Of a stretch of 64,000 bases of DNA, positions 56,495-64,000 are shown one piece after another; position 1 is the stretch's first letter, and every line of letters starts with the position of its first letter. The position numbers and the translations under genes were made by a program. The DNA comes from Blastococcus sp. CPCC 205250. Its GTDB lineage: Bacteria > Actinomycetota > Actinomycetes > Mycobacteriales > Geodermatophilaceae. Under the pieces are notes generated by a model. The model saw only the letters and a program-made list of their open reading frames with translations, made no database searches and was not told the origin of the DNA. The stretch is taken from positions 186,001 to 250,000 of the forward strand of contig NZ_JABGCG010000004.1 of assembly GCF_019799925.1 (NCBI RefSeq). The letters are read 5' to 3'.

Positions 56495-57147
56495 AGCGCC
56501 ATGAAACCGCTCTCGTAGGCGGCGATGACCGCCTGGGTGCGGTCCCGGGCGCCCAGCTTGAGCAGCACGCCGCTGACGTGGGTCTTCACCGTCTCCCGGC
56601 TCAGGTGCAGCCGCGCGGCGATCTCGGCGTTGGACAGCCCGCCGGCGACCAGCCGCAGCACGTCGGCCTCCCGCGCGGTGAGGTCCGGCAGGGCGGCCGC
56701 ACCGCGCGTGCGGCCCGGCACGTGCGAGGCGATGAGCCGGCGGGTCAGGTCCGGCAGCACCAGCGAGGTGCCGCGGGCGACGACGCGGATCGCGTCCACC
56801 AGCTCGTCGGGGTCCGACCGCTTGAGCGCGAAGCCGCTGGCGCCGGCCTGCAGCGACCGGAACAGGTAGTCGTCGTCCTCGAAGGTGGTCAGCACCAGCA
56901 CGCGCGGGCGCTGCGGGTCCCGGGCGACCAGCTCCGCCGTCGCCGCGATGCCGTCCATGTCGGGCATCCGCACGTCCATGAGGACGACGTCGGGGTCGCT
57001 GCGGGCCGCGACCTCCAGGGCCTCCCGCCCGGTGCCCGCATCGCCCACCACGGTCAGGTCGGCCTCGCCCTCGAGGATCACCCGCAGCCCGGAGCGGACC
57101 AGCACGTCGTCGTCGACGAGCACCAGCCGCAGCGGCGTGCCGGTCAC
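56491..57147 (-). CDS. Response regulator, NarL/LuxR family
   Basis: A 218-residue regulator. Receiver: RLVLVDDDVLVRSGLRVIL, DVVLMDVRMPDMDGIAATA (phospho-Asp), VLVLTTFEDDDYL and FALKRSDPDEL. LuxR helix-turn-helix: LTAREADVLRLVAGGLSNAE, IAARLHLSRETVKTHVSGVL. It is coupled by GTGA to the sensor kinase upstream and to the hydroxyacid dehydrogenase downstream. The divergent ABC exporter is a likely target. Confidence 0.92.
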   Translation of the reverse strand: MTGTPLRLVLVDDDVLVRSGLRVILEGEADLTVVGDAGTGREALEVAARSDPDVVLMDVRMPDMDGIAATAELVARDPQRPRVLVLTTFEDDDYLFRSLQAGASGFALKRSDPDELVDAIRVVARGTSLVLPDLTRRLIASHVPGRTRGAAALPDLTAREADVLRLVAGGLSNAEIAARLHLSRETVKTHVSGVLLKLGARDRTQAVIAAYESGFMAL

Positions 57148-58445
57148 GCGGCCGCCGTCACCGGGAGGGTGACGCACAGCTCGAAGCCGCCGGTGGGGGT
57201 GGGCTCGGCGGTGAGCGTGCCGCCGGCCGCGGCGGTGCGCTCGCGCAGGCCGGCCAGCCCGCGGCCGCCACCGGGACCGGGGCGGCTGTCCAGCTGCGAG
57301 GCGCGCTCGTTGCACACGCGGGCCAGCAGCACGCCGCCGCTGTGCACCACCTGCACGACGGTGAGCGGGCACCCGGCGTGCCGCAGCACGTTGGTCGTGC
57401 CCTCCTGGACCACCCGGTAGACGAGCTCCTGCAGCGCCGGCGGGACGTCGTCGGCCCCGTCGTCGGCCAGGCCGTCGAGCACCAGCGCGACCGGCAGGCC
57501 GCCGTCGCGCAGGCCGGCGAGCAGCCCCTCCAGGTCGGCGAGCGACGGGGCGGCGAAGGACCCGCCCGCAGCCGCCTCCTCGTCGGTGCGCAGCACGCTG
57601 AGCACCCGGTCGAGCTCGGCGAGCGCGGTGCGGGTGTTGGTCTCGATGTGCCCGAGCGCCTGGCGGGCGAAGTCCGGCTGCAGCGGGCGGTCGCCGGCCG
57701 GGGTCAGGGTGCGGCGGGCGGCGGTGGCCTGCAGCAGGCTCGCGGTCAGCGCGTGGCCGATGGTGTCGTGCAGGTCCCGGGCCAGCCGGTTGCGGTCGGC
57801 CAGCCGGCGGGTGCTCTGCTGCAGCTCGGCGATCCGCTGCTCCGGTGCCGCGCCCAGGAGCCGCGCCGCCACCCGGGCGGCCAGCCGCACGTGCAGGTCC
57901 ACGACGGCCAGCGTCCCCCCGGCGACGGCGGCCACGAGCGCCAGCAGCGGCAGCGCGGTGACCGCGTTCCAGTCGACCTCCCAGCCGAGGGCGACGACGG
58001 CGGCCCCGCCGAACAGCAGGGTGGCCAGGGTGCCGGCGGCCAGCAGCACCCGCGCGCCCAGCCAGCCGACCGCGCGCCAGGTGTCGGCGCCCAGGACCAG
58101 CCGCCGCACCCTCCGGACGACGCCGCGCTGGTCGCGCACCCGCTGGGCGTCGGGGACGTCGACACCCAGCAGGTGCCGGGCCAGCCGCCGCTCCATGCCG
58201 GCCACCCCACGGGTCGCCCCGAGCAGGAGCAGGACGAGCACGACCCCCACGCCGTAGACGACGGCGACGGCCGAGGCGACGAGTCCGGCGAACAGACCCA
58301 GGTACGCCGCGCCCAGCGGCAGGCTCGTCAGCGCGTACACCGCCCGGCCGGGCCAGCCCGGGCGGGCGGCGGCGAGCACGGCACGCAGCTGCGCGACGGA
58401 CTCGGCCGCCGTGCCCGGGCCGTGCCAGTAGGAGGTCGGCGACAT
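57144..58445 (-). CDS. Sensor histidine kinase, NarL-partner type
   Basis: A 433-residue kinase. It has four to six membrane helices (AAYLGLFAGLVASAVAVVYG, VGVVLVLLLLGATRG, LLAAGTLATLLFGGAAVV). The HisKA_3 H-box is RNRLARDLHDTIGHALTASL, with the phospho-His; the ATPase N-box is VVQEGTTNVLRHAGCP and the G box GGGRGLAGLRERTAAAGG. The N-terminal region (YWHGPGTAAESVAQLRAVLA) is cytoplasmic. It phosphorylates the NarL-type regulator. ATG 58445; the ABC transporter is divergent. Confidence 0.9.
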   Translation of the reverse strand: MSPTSYWHGPGTAAESVAQLRAVLAAARPGWPGRAVYALTSLPLGAAYLGLFAGLVASAVAVVYGVGVVLVLLLLGATRGVAGMERRLARHLLGVDVPDAQRVRDQRGVVRRVRRLVLGADTWRAVGWLGARVLLAAGTLATLLFGGAAVVALGWEVDWNAVTALPLLALVAAVAGGTLAVVDLHVRLAARVAARLLGAAPEQRIAELQQSTRRLADRNRLARDLHDTIGHALTASLLQATAARRTLTPAGDRPLQPDFARQALGHIETNTRTALAELDRVLSVLRTDEEAAAGGSFAAPSLADLEGLLAGLRDGGLPVALVLDGLADDGADDVPPALQELVYRVVQEGTTNVLRHAGCPLTVVQVVHSGGVLLARVCNERASQLDSRPGPGGGRGLAGLRERTAAAGGTLTAEPTPTGGFELCVTLPVTAAA

Positions 58446-58578
58446 GGGTCGATCCTGGCCGAACGGCCACCCGGGCGGATCCCCCGCCGGCGCCCTCCCC
58501 GCCTCCCCCGCGCGGGGGACGCAGGTCGGCGCTGCGGGGTGAGGCGCAGCGGCGGCCCGGCCGGACAGGCTCGGCGCC

Positions 58579-58637
58579 ATGACTCCTGACGACCTCCCGC
58601 CGCGCCGCGACCACCGCCGTCCCGACGGGCGCGGCGC

Positions 58638-58641
<4 letters not shown>
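58579..58641 (+). CDS. Putative 20-residue leader peptide of the ABC operon
   Basis: ATG 58579 opens MTPDDLPPRRDHRRPDGRGA and its stop overlaps the GTG of the ABC ATPase gene (GTGA). It has no strong ribosome site but is the only start near the ATPase, whose own GTG lacks one. Translation of the peptide may therefore deliver ribosomes to the ATPase. It is Arg/Pro-rich, which can stall ribosomes. Confidence 0.4.
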
Positions 58642-59596
<955 letters not shown>

Positions 59597-59600
<4 letters not shown>

Positions 59601-60412
59601 GCGCGCCGGCCGTGGGCACCGTCGGGGGCCCGGTCGGGGGTCCGGCGGGGACGCCGGCGCAGCCCGGGACGGCGGCGGTCCTCCGCCGCGCCGCGGCCGC
59701 CGAGTGGCTGCGGCTGCGCACCGTGCGGACGACGTGGTGGTGCCTGCTGGCCGCCGCGGTGACGACCGTCGGGCTGGGCGTGGCGGCGGCGGCCGACACC
59801 GCCGACCCGGGCGGTCCCGGCGGGGTGAGCGCGGTCTTCGCCGGGGAGTTCGGCGTGCTCCTCGGTCAGCTGGCGCTGCTCGTGCTGGTCGTGCTGGCGG
59901 TCACCTCCGAGTTCGCCACCGGCCAGATCGGCCCGACGCTGCAGTGGACGCCGCGGCGCGGGGTGCTGCTGGCCGCCCGGCTGACGGTGCCGGTCGTCGT
60001 CGTCACGGTCGCCGGCCTGCTGCTGGCGCTGGCCGCCGACGCCACCGCGCTGCTCGTGGCGCCCGACCTCGGGCTGCCGCTGTCCGAGCTGGCCGGCAGC
60101 CTCGTCGGGGTCGCCGCCGTCCTCGCGGCCGGCGGGGTGCTCGCGGTCGGCCTCGGTCTCCTGCTGCGGAGCACCGCCGGCGCCCTGGCGAGCGTCTTCA
60201 TGCTCCAGCTCGTGCTGCCCTTCCTGCTCGCCTCCTTCGGCGTCGAGTGGATGGAGGACCTCGCCGAGCTGCTGCCCGGCACGGCCGCGGTCTGGGTGAT
60301 GCTCGGGGAGCCGGAGATGACGGCGGGCGCGGCCACGACCGTCCTGGTCGGCTGGTCGGCCGCGGCGCTGGTGGCCGGTGGCTGGTCGCTGCTGCGCCGT
60401 GACGCGGCCTAG
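59597..60412 (+). CDS. ABC-2 type permease
   Basis: A 271-residue membrane protein with six helices: TVRTTWWCLLAAAVTTVGLG, VLLGQLALLVLVVLAVTSEF, VPVVVVTVAGLLLALAADA, SLVGVAAVLAAGGVLAVGL, LQLVLPFLLASFG and AATTVLVGWSAAALVAGGWS. The EFATGQIGPTLQWTPRR loop is typical of ABC-2 permeases. It begins at GTG 59597 inside the ATPase stop. It forms the membrane channel for the exporter. Confidence 0.9.
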
Positions 60413-60419
60413 CCGGGGA

Positions 60420-61184
60420 TCAGCGGCCACGCCAGACCGGCGGGCGCTTCTCGGCGAACGCGGCCGACCCCTCGCGGGCGTCGTCGCTGGCGAACACGGC
60501 GTCGGTGAGCTCGGCCTGCCGGTCCCACCCCTCGTCCCACCGCCAATCGGCGGCGCCGCGCGCCACCGCCTTGGTGGCCGCGACCGCCAGCGGCCCGTTG
60601 GCCGCGATCGTGGCGGCGAGCTCGAGGGCCGCCGCCAGCGCGCCGCCCTCGGGGGTGACCCGGTTGACCAGGCCCATCTCCGCCGCCCGGGGGGCGCTCA
60701 CCGGCTGACCGGTGAGCAGCAGCTCCATGGCGAGGGCGTGCGGGACGCGACGCGGCAGCCCCAGCGCCGCGCCGCCGATGGCCACGAGCGAGCGGGTGAC
60801 CTCGGGGACCCCGAAGCGGGCGGTCTCGGCGGCGACGACGAGGTCGCAGGCCAGCAGCAGCTCGAAGCCGCCGGCCAGCGCCCACCCCTCGACCGCCCCG
60901 ATGAGCGGCTTGCGCGGCGGGGTCACGGTGATCCCGCACAGGCCGCGGCCCTCGATGGTCGGGCGCTCCCCCCGCAGGAACGCCTTGAGGTCCATGCCGG
61001 CGGAGAACGTGCCGCCCGCGCCGGTGAGGACGCCGACCCGCAGGTCGTCGGAGGCGTCCAGCTCGTCGGCGGCCGCGGCCACCGCGGCGGCCACCCGGGC
61101 GTCGAGGGCGTTGCGCGCCTCCGGCCGGTTGAGCGTCACCACCAGCACGCCGTCGCGTCGTTCCACCAGCACCACGTCGTTCAC
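60420..61184 (-). CDS. Enoyl-CoA hydratase/isomerase family protein
   Basis: A 254-residue crotonase-fold enzyme. Motifs: VTLNRPEARNALDARVAAAV, GAGGTFSAGMDLKAFLRGE (the oxyanion pocket AGMDLK), KPLIGAVEGWALAGGFELLL with the GGFEL loop, and GVPEVTRSLVAIGGAALGLP carrying the catalytic Glu region. It hydrates or isomerises 2-enoyl-CoA in fatty acid or branched-chain catabolism. GTG 61184 gives MNDVVLVERRDG. It is convergent with the ABC permease at 7 bases. Confidence 0.92.
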   Translation of the reverse strand: MNDVVLVERRDGVLVVTLNRPEARNALDARVAAAVAAAADELDASDDLRVGVLTGAGGTFSAGMDLKAFLRGERPTIEGRGLCGITVTPPRKPLIGAVEGWALAGGFELLLACDLVVAAETARFGVPEVTRSLVAIGGAALGLPRRVPHALAMELLLTGQPVSAPRAAEMGLVNRVTPEGGALAAALELAATIAANGPLAVAATKAVARGAADWRWDEGWDRQAELTDAVFASDDAREGSAAFAEKRPPVWRGR

Positions 61185-61297
61185 CGGGGGCTCCTCTCGA
61201 CCGCGGGCGCACCGCCGCGCCCGGCGGGCCCATCGTGGGGCATGCGGCGGGCCGTTGCCGCGCCGGCGGCGGGACCAGCACGATGACCCCCGCCCGA

Positions 61298-61340
61298 CGA
61301 CCCCCGCCCCGCCGACCCCCGCCCCGCCGACCCCACCCCG
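61298..61340 (+). repeat. 15-base tandem repeat upstream of the GH16-like gene
   Basis: Two near-perfect copies of GACCCCCGCCCCGCC and a partial third, C-rich, in the leader between the divergent enoyl-CoA hydratase and GH16-like genes. It may affect leader structure. Confidence 0.6.
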
Positions 61341-61353
61341 AGAACGGAGCCCC

Positions 61354-62130
61354 ATGCCCGACGCGCCCTTCGTGGACGACTTCGACGGGGCGGACCTGGA
61401 CCGCACGGTCTGGGTGCCGCACTACCTGCCGCAGTGGAGCTCCCGGGCCGCGTCGGCCGCCGCCTACGAGCTCGCCGGCTCCTGCCTGCGGCTGCACCTG
61501 CCGGAGGACCACCCGCTCTGGTGCCCCGAGGACCACCCGCCGCTGCGGGTGTCCGGCGTCCAGTCCGGCGTCTTCTCCGGGCCGGTGGGCAGCACCGTCG
61601 GCCAGCAGCCGGTACGGCCCGGCGCGGTGGTCCGCGAGGAGCAGCCGGCGCACTGGGGCTGGACGCCGCGCCACGGCCGCCTGGAGATGCGGGCGCGGGC
61701 GACGCTCACCCCGCGGTCGATGGCGGCGTGGTGGCTGGTCGGGCTGGAGGACCGGCCGGAGCGGTGTGCCGAGCTGTGCGTCATGGAGGTGTTCGGGGAC
61801 GCGGTGGCGCGGACGCCGGACGGGACGCCGAGCGCCGCCGTCGGCATGGGCACGCACCCCTTCCGCGACCCGCGGATGGTCGAGGACTTCGCCGCGCCGC
61901 GGCTCGACCTCGACGTCGCGGAGTTCCACACCTACGCCGTCGACTGGCGTCCCGACGGCGCCGACCTGCTCGTCGACGGCGACGTCGTCCGCACCGTGCA
62001 CGTCACGCCGGACTACCCGATGCAGACGATGCTCGCGGTCTTCGACTTCCCGGAGAAGGCCGTCCCCGGGGAGCCCTACACCGAGCCGGAGCTGGTGGTC
62101 GACTGGATCCGCGGCGAGCCGCTCGGCTGA
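61354..62130 (+). CDS. GH16-like beta-glucanase-fold protein with altered motif
   Basis: A 258-residue cytoplasmic protein (no signal). The jelly-roll landmarks are present: FVDDFDGADLDRTVWVPHYL, SGVQSGVFSGPVG, GRLEMRARATLTPRSMAAWW, HTYAVDWRPDGADLLVDGDV and PMQTMLAVFDFPE. The catalytic motif E-[I/L]-D-[V/I]-x-E reads ELCVMEVFGD: both Glu are kept but the central Asp is Cys. The central Asp normally sets the ionisation of the nucleophile, so activity may be altered. It could be a carbohydrate-binding or inactive homologue. ATG 61354. Confidence 0.82.
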   Translation: MPDAPFVDDFDGADLDRTVWVPHYLPQWSSRAASAAAYELAGSCLRLHLPEDHPLWCPEDHPPLRVSGVQSGVFSGPVGSTVGQQPVRPGAVVREEQPAHWGWTPRHGRLEMRARATLTPRSMAAWWLVGLEDRPERCAELCVMEVFGDAVARTPDGTPSAAVGMGTHPFRDPRMVEDFAAPRLDLDVAEFHTYAVDWRPDGADLLVDGDVVRTVHVTPDYPMQTMLAVFDFPEKAVPGEPYTEPELVVDWIRGEPLG

Positions 62131-62136
62131 GCGCGC

Positions 62137-62958
62137 TCAGTCGAACAGCGGGCGCAGGTTCTCGGTCCAGACGTCCGCGCCGACCCGGACGATCAACGCG
62201 GATACGACGACCAGGAAGGCGATCCGGATGAAGCGGCTGCCCCGCGCGGTCGCCGTCCGGGAGCCCAGGTAGCCGCCGAGCACGTTGGCCGCACCCATGA
62301 CCAGCCCCAGGCCCCAGAAGACCGCGCCGGTCGACGCGAACACCACCAGCGCCCCCACGTTGGTGGCGACGTTGACGATCTTGGCCTTGGCGCTGGCGTT
62401 GAGGAAGTCGTAGCCCAGCAGCGACACCATCGCGAACACCAGGAACGACCCGGTGCCCGGTCCCAGGATGCCGTCGTAGAAGCCGATGGCCGCGCCGATG
62501 CCCACGGCGATCCCGTGGTGCCGGCGGCCGGTGTGCCGCAGGGCGGTCGTCTCCCCCAGCGAGGGCCGCAGCAGGGTGAACGCGCCGATGCCGACCAGCG
62601 CCACGACGATCACCGGCTTGAACACCGACGCCGGCAGGAGGGCGGCGACCGAGGCGCCGGCCGCGCTGGCGACCAGCGCGGTCGCGGCCATGGGCAGCGC
62701 GGTGCGCAGGTCCGGGTGCACGCGGCGGGCGTAGGTGACCGCGCTGGTGGTGGTGCCGAACACCGAGGAGAGCTTGTTCGTGGCCAGCGCCTGCACCGGG
62801 CTCAGACCCGGCACGAGCAGCAGCGCCGGGAGCTGCAGCAGGCCCCCGCCGCCGACGACGGCGTCGATCCAGCCCGCCGCGAAGGCGGCCAGCAACAGCA
62901 GGAGCAGGGTGGTGGTGGTGAGGCCGTCGGGCAGGAGGCCGGCCGGCAGCGCGTCCAT
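62137..62958 (-). CDS. TauE/SafE (TSUP) family permease
   Basis: A 273-residue, eight-helix permease: LLLAAFAAGWIDAVVGGGGL, TNKLSSVFGTTTSAVTYAR, GIAVGIGAAIGFYDGILGPG, FLNASAKAKIVNVATNVGAL and LGGYLGSRTATARGSRFIR. The two GxxG-rich halves with the TNKxxS loop are family hallmarks. It exports or imports small sulfonates, sulfite or related organic anions. ATG 62958. It is divergent from the Cys-rich small gene. Confidence 0.9.
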   Translation of the reverse strand: MDALPAGLLPDGLTTTTLLLLLLAAFAAGWIDAVVGGGGLLQLPALLLVPGLSPVQALATNKLSSVFGTTTSAVTYARRVHPDLRTALPMAATALVASAAGASVAALLPASVFKPVIVVALVGIGAFTLLRPSLGETTALRHTGRRHHGIAVGIGAAIGFYDGILGPGTGSFLVFAMVSLLGYDFLNASAKAKIVNVATNVGALVVFASTGAVFWGLGLVMGAANVLGGYLGSRTATARGSRFIRIAFLVVVSALIVRVGADVWTENLRPLFD

Positions 62959-63110
62959 CCCCTGCCTCCCCCGGACGACGGCGCCAGGGAGAGGTCACGG
63001 CCCCGGCGCGGGGGTTCAACGACCACGCCGGGGCCGGTCAGACCGGGTCTACCCGAACAGGCGCACTGTGAACCCCGTTCGCCTCATCCTCTCCTGCTCC
63101 GGGACCGGCG

Positions 63111-63116
63111 TAGCGT
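63111..63116 (+). promoter_or_regulatory. TAGCGT -10 element
   Basis: TAGCGT (63111-63116) lies 97 bases before the Cys-rich small protein's ATG. It is another copy of the recurrent hexamer. Confidence 0.35.
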
Positions 63117-63212
63117 CGGGGTGTCGGTCCTCCTCGCGCGCCGCCTCGACGCGGCGCCGGACACGACGATCGACCATCCCGCCGCACCCGGCGGAGTCAG
63201 GGCGTCAGCACC

Positions 63213-63410
63213 ATGGCCCACAGCGCGTTCCCCACCTCCTACGTCACCGGCGGCGCCGTCGCCACGCCCGAGCGCGAGGCCGCCGGCGGCGAGGCCGCGG
63301 GCTGCCCCGCCTGCCCGCACGCGGTCGACGCCCACGACCCGATCAGCCTGCGGTTCTGCCGCGCGACCGCCGCCGGGACGGCCGACCGCGGCTGCATCTG
63401 CCGCTCCTGA
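63213..63410 (+). CDS. Small Cys-rich protein (RGCIC type)
   Basis: A 65-residue protein with CPACPHAVDAHDPISLRFCR then ATAAGTADRGCICRS. It has five Cys and several His in a pattern (C-x2-C, H, H, C, C-x-C) fit for zinc or an iron-sulfur cluster. The RGCIC ending recurs, from memory, in small actinobacterial proteins of unknown role. ATG 63213 follows a weak site. A strong hairpin ends the gene. Confidence 0.75.
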   Translation: MAHSAFPTSYVTGGAVATPEREAAGGEAAGCPACPHAVDAHDPISLRFCRATAAGTADRGCICRS

Positions 63411-63427
63411 CCCACTCCTGAGCCGTG

Positions 63428-63458
63428 CCCGCTGCCGCCCGAGGAGGCCGGCAGCGGG
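63428..63458 (+). terminator. Hairpin terminator of the Cys-rich gene
   Basis: A perfect 10-base-pair stem (63428-63437 with 63449-63458) around an 11-base loop, starting 17 bases after the stop. Confidence 0.8.
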
Positions 63459-63610
63459 GACGTGCTGGACGTGGGGCCTAGTCTGGTAGCGCACGGGCAT
63501 GGACCGGATGCGTTCGGTGTTGAGCTCGTGGAGGTCCGCCCACCGACGGGCGTCGATCTCCACACCCTCGTGCACCCGACATCCGCTCCCGCGAAGGACC
63601 CTGCCTGCCC

Positions 63611-64000
63611 GTGACCTCTCCCCAGTCCGACACCGCCCGTCGCCGGGACCGTTCCGCCCGCGAGTCGACCGCTCGCGACAGCTCCCGCGCCGCCGCGCGG
63701 GAGGAGCGGCAGGCCCAGCAGAGCTGGGTGGAGGGGGCGGCGCCCTCGCTGCCGGTCCGGACGGTGCGGCCGGCCGAGGTCGTCTTCCACCTCGGCCCCA
63801 CCAACTCCGGCAAGACCTACGACTCCCTGCAGGCCCTGGCCGCCGGCGGGTCCGGCGTCTACGCCGCGCCGCTGCGCCAGCTGGCCCACGAGGCGTACGC
63901 GAAGCTGTCGGCCCTGCTCCCCGCCGGGACCGTCGGCCTGTCCACCGGCGAGGAGGAGATCGACCCCGGCGCGCCGATCGTCTGCTGCACGGTGGAGAAG
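63611..64000 (+). CDS. SUV3-like superfamily 2 helicase, 3' end outside window
   Basis: The frame runs open from GTG 63611 to the last base (130 codons). After a basic, Ser/Arg-rich N-terminus of about 45 residues comes VRPAEVVFHLGPTNSGKTYD (Walker A in the SUV3-type GPTNSGKT form), then GVYAAPLRQLAHEAYAKL (motif Ia) and STGEEEIDPGAPIVCCTVEK (motif Ib and following). This is the N-terminal part of an ATP-dependent RNA/DNA helicase, like those related to mitochondrial SUPV3L1. Later motifs lie beyond the window. Confidence 0.85.
   Translation, partial: MTSPQSDTARRRDRSARESTARDSSRAAAREERQAQQSWVEGAAPSLPVRTVRPAEVVFHLGPTNSGKTYDSLQALAAGGSGVYAAPLRQLAHEAYAKLSALLPAGTVGLSTGEEEIDPGAPIVCCTVEK

Noticed and set aside
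63084..63575. Minus-strand frame opposite the Cys-rich gene
   Set aside because: Its first 40 residues look plausible, but it overlaps antisense to the better supported RGCIC gene and has no ribosome site.

Overview
The window is very GC-rich, and codon third positions are almost always G or C. It carries a WhiB regulator, a DivIVA-like coiled coil, a DUF3068 (PorA-type) membrane protein, a DUF222/HNH relic and many GTG starts with four-base GTGA/ATGA overlaps. Together these point to an actinobacterial chromosome; Geodermatophilaceae (Blastococcus/Modestobacter/Geodermatophilus) is my best guess by feel and is an inference. I see no rRNA, tRNA, CRISPR array, integrase or intact transposase. 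The genes look chromosomal, with many short regulator-plus-target operons.

Layout. 1-2251: two ATP-grasp genes, the first cut by the window edge. 2355-7168: MarR/MFS, ArsR/SRPBCC, two SnoaL-like genes with a hydrolase remnant, and a MerR regulator with nested operators. 7214-10958: the most interesting locus. An MFS transporter fused to a cyclic-nucleotide-binding (cNMP) domain is divergent from a PIG-L/LmbE deacetylase that carries a cNMP domain inside it. A DUF2652 protein resembling a class III nucleotide cyclase follows 8 bases later. 10981-16816: epimerase, glutaminase, MFS/NDH-2 pair and two unknown small proteins. 16854-21320: CPBP protease/SDR, DD-carboxypeptidase, a sugar porter with an apparent ATC start, and a GlsB-type membrane protein. 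21399-27481: an STAS/CorC/CorC operon divergent from a response regulator/histidine kinase/GerMN lipoprotein operon, then another STAS gene.

27518-33015: MOSC protein, GyrI-like protein, a Baeyer-Villiger monooxygenase/hydrolase operon behind a CRP-like palindrome, and an MFS exporter. 33159-36969: hydrolase, GH15 glucosidase and glucose dehydrogenase (apparent CTG start). 37183-42869: racemase, NRDE protein, two paralogous tiny Arg-rich proteins, a histidine kinase with a degenerate cNMP domain, and an HxlR regulator with paired operators. 42969-48182: SNF2 helicase, MEDS/ATPase sensor and DUF3068 protein, with three tandem-repeat expansions in 3' regions. 48383-55522: methyltransferase, DUF222/HNH pseudogene broken by a REP-like hairpin, large LuxR regulator, DivIVA-like protein and WhiB2. 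55544-64000: hydroxyacid dehydrogenase, NarL-type two-component system divergent from an ABC exporter, enoyl-CoA hydratase, GH16-like protein, TauE/SafE permease, a Cys-rich small protein and the start of a SUV3-like helicase.

How genes work together. Many operons are regulator/effector pairs with visible operators. Several promoters share a TANCGT -10 hexamer and appear leaderless. The recurring theme is cyclic-nucleotide sensing: three cNMP-domain proteins, one cyclase-like protein and one CRP-type site lie within about 34 kb.
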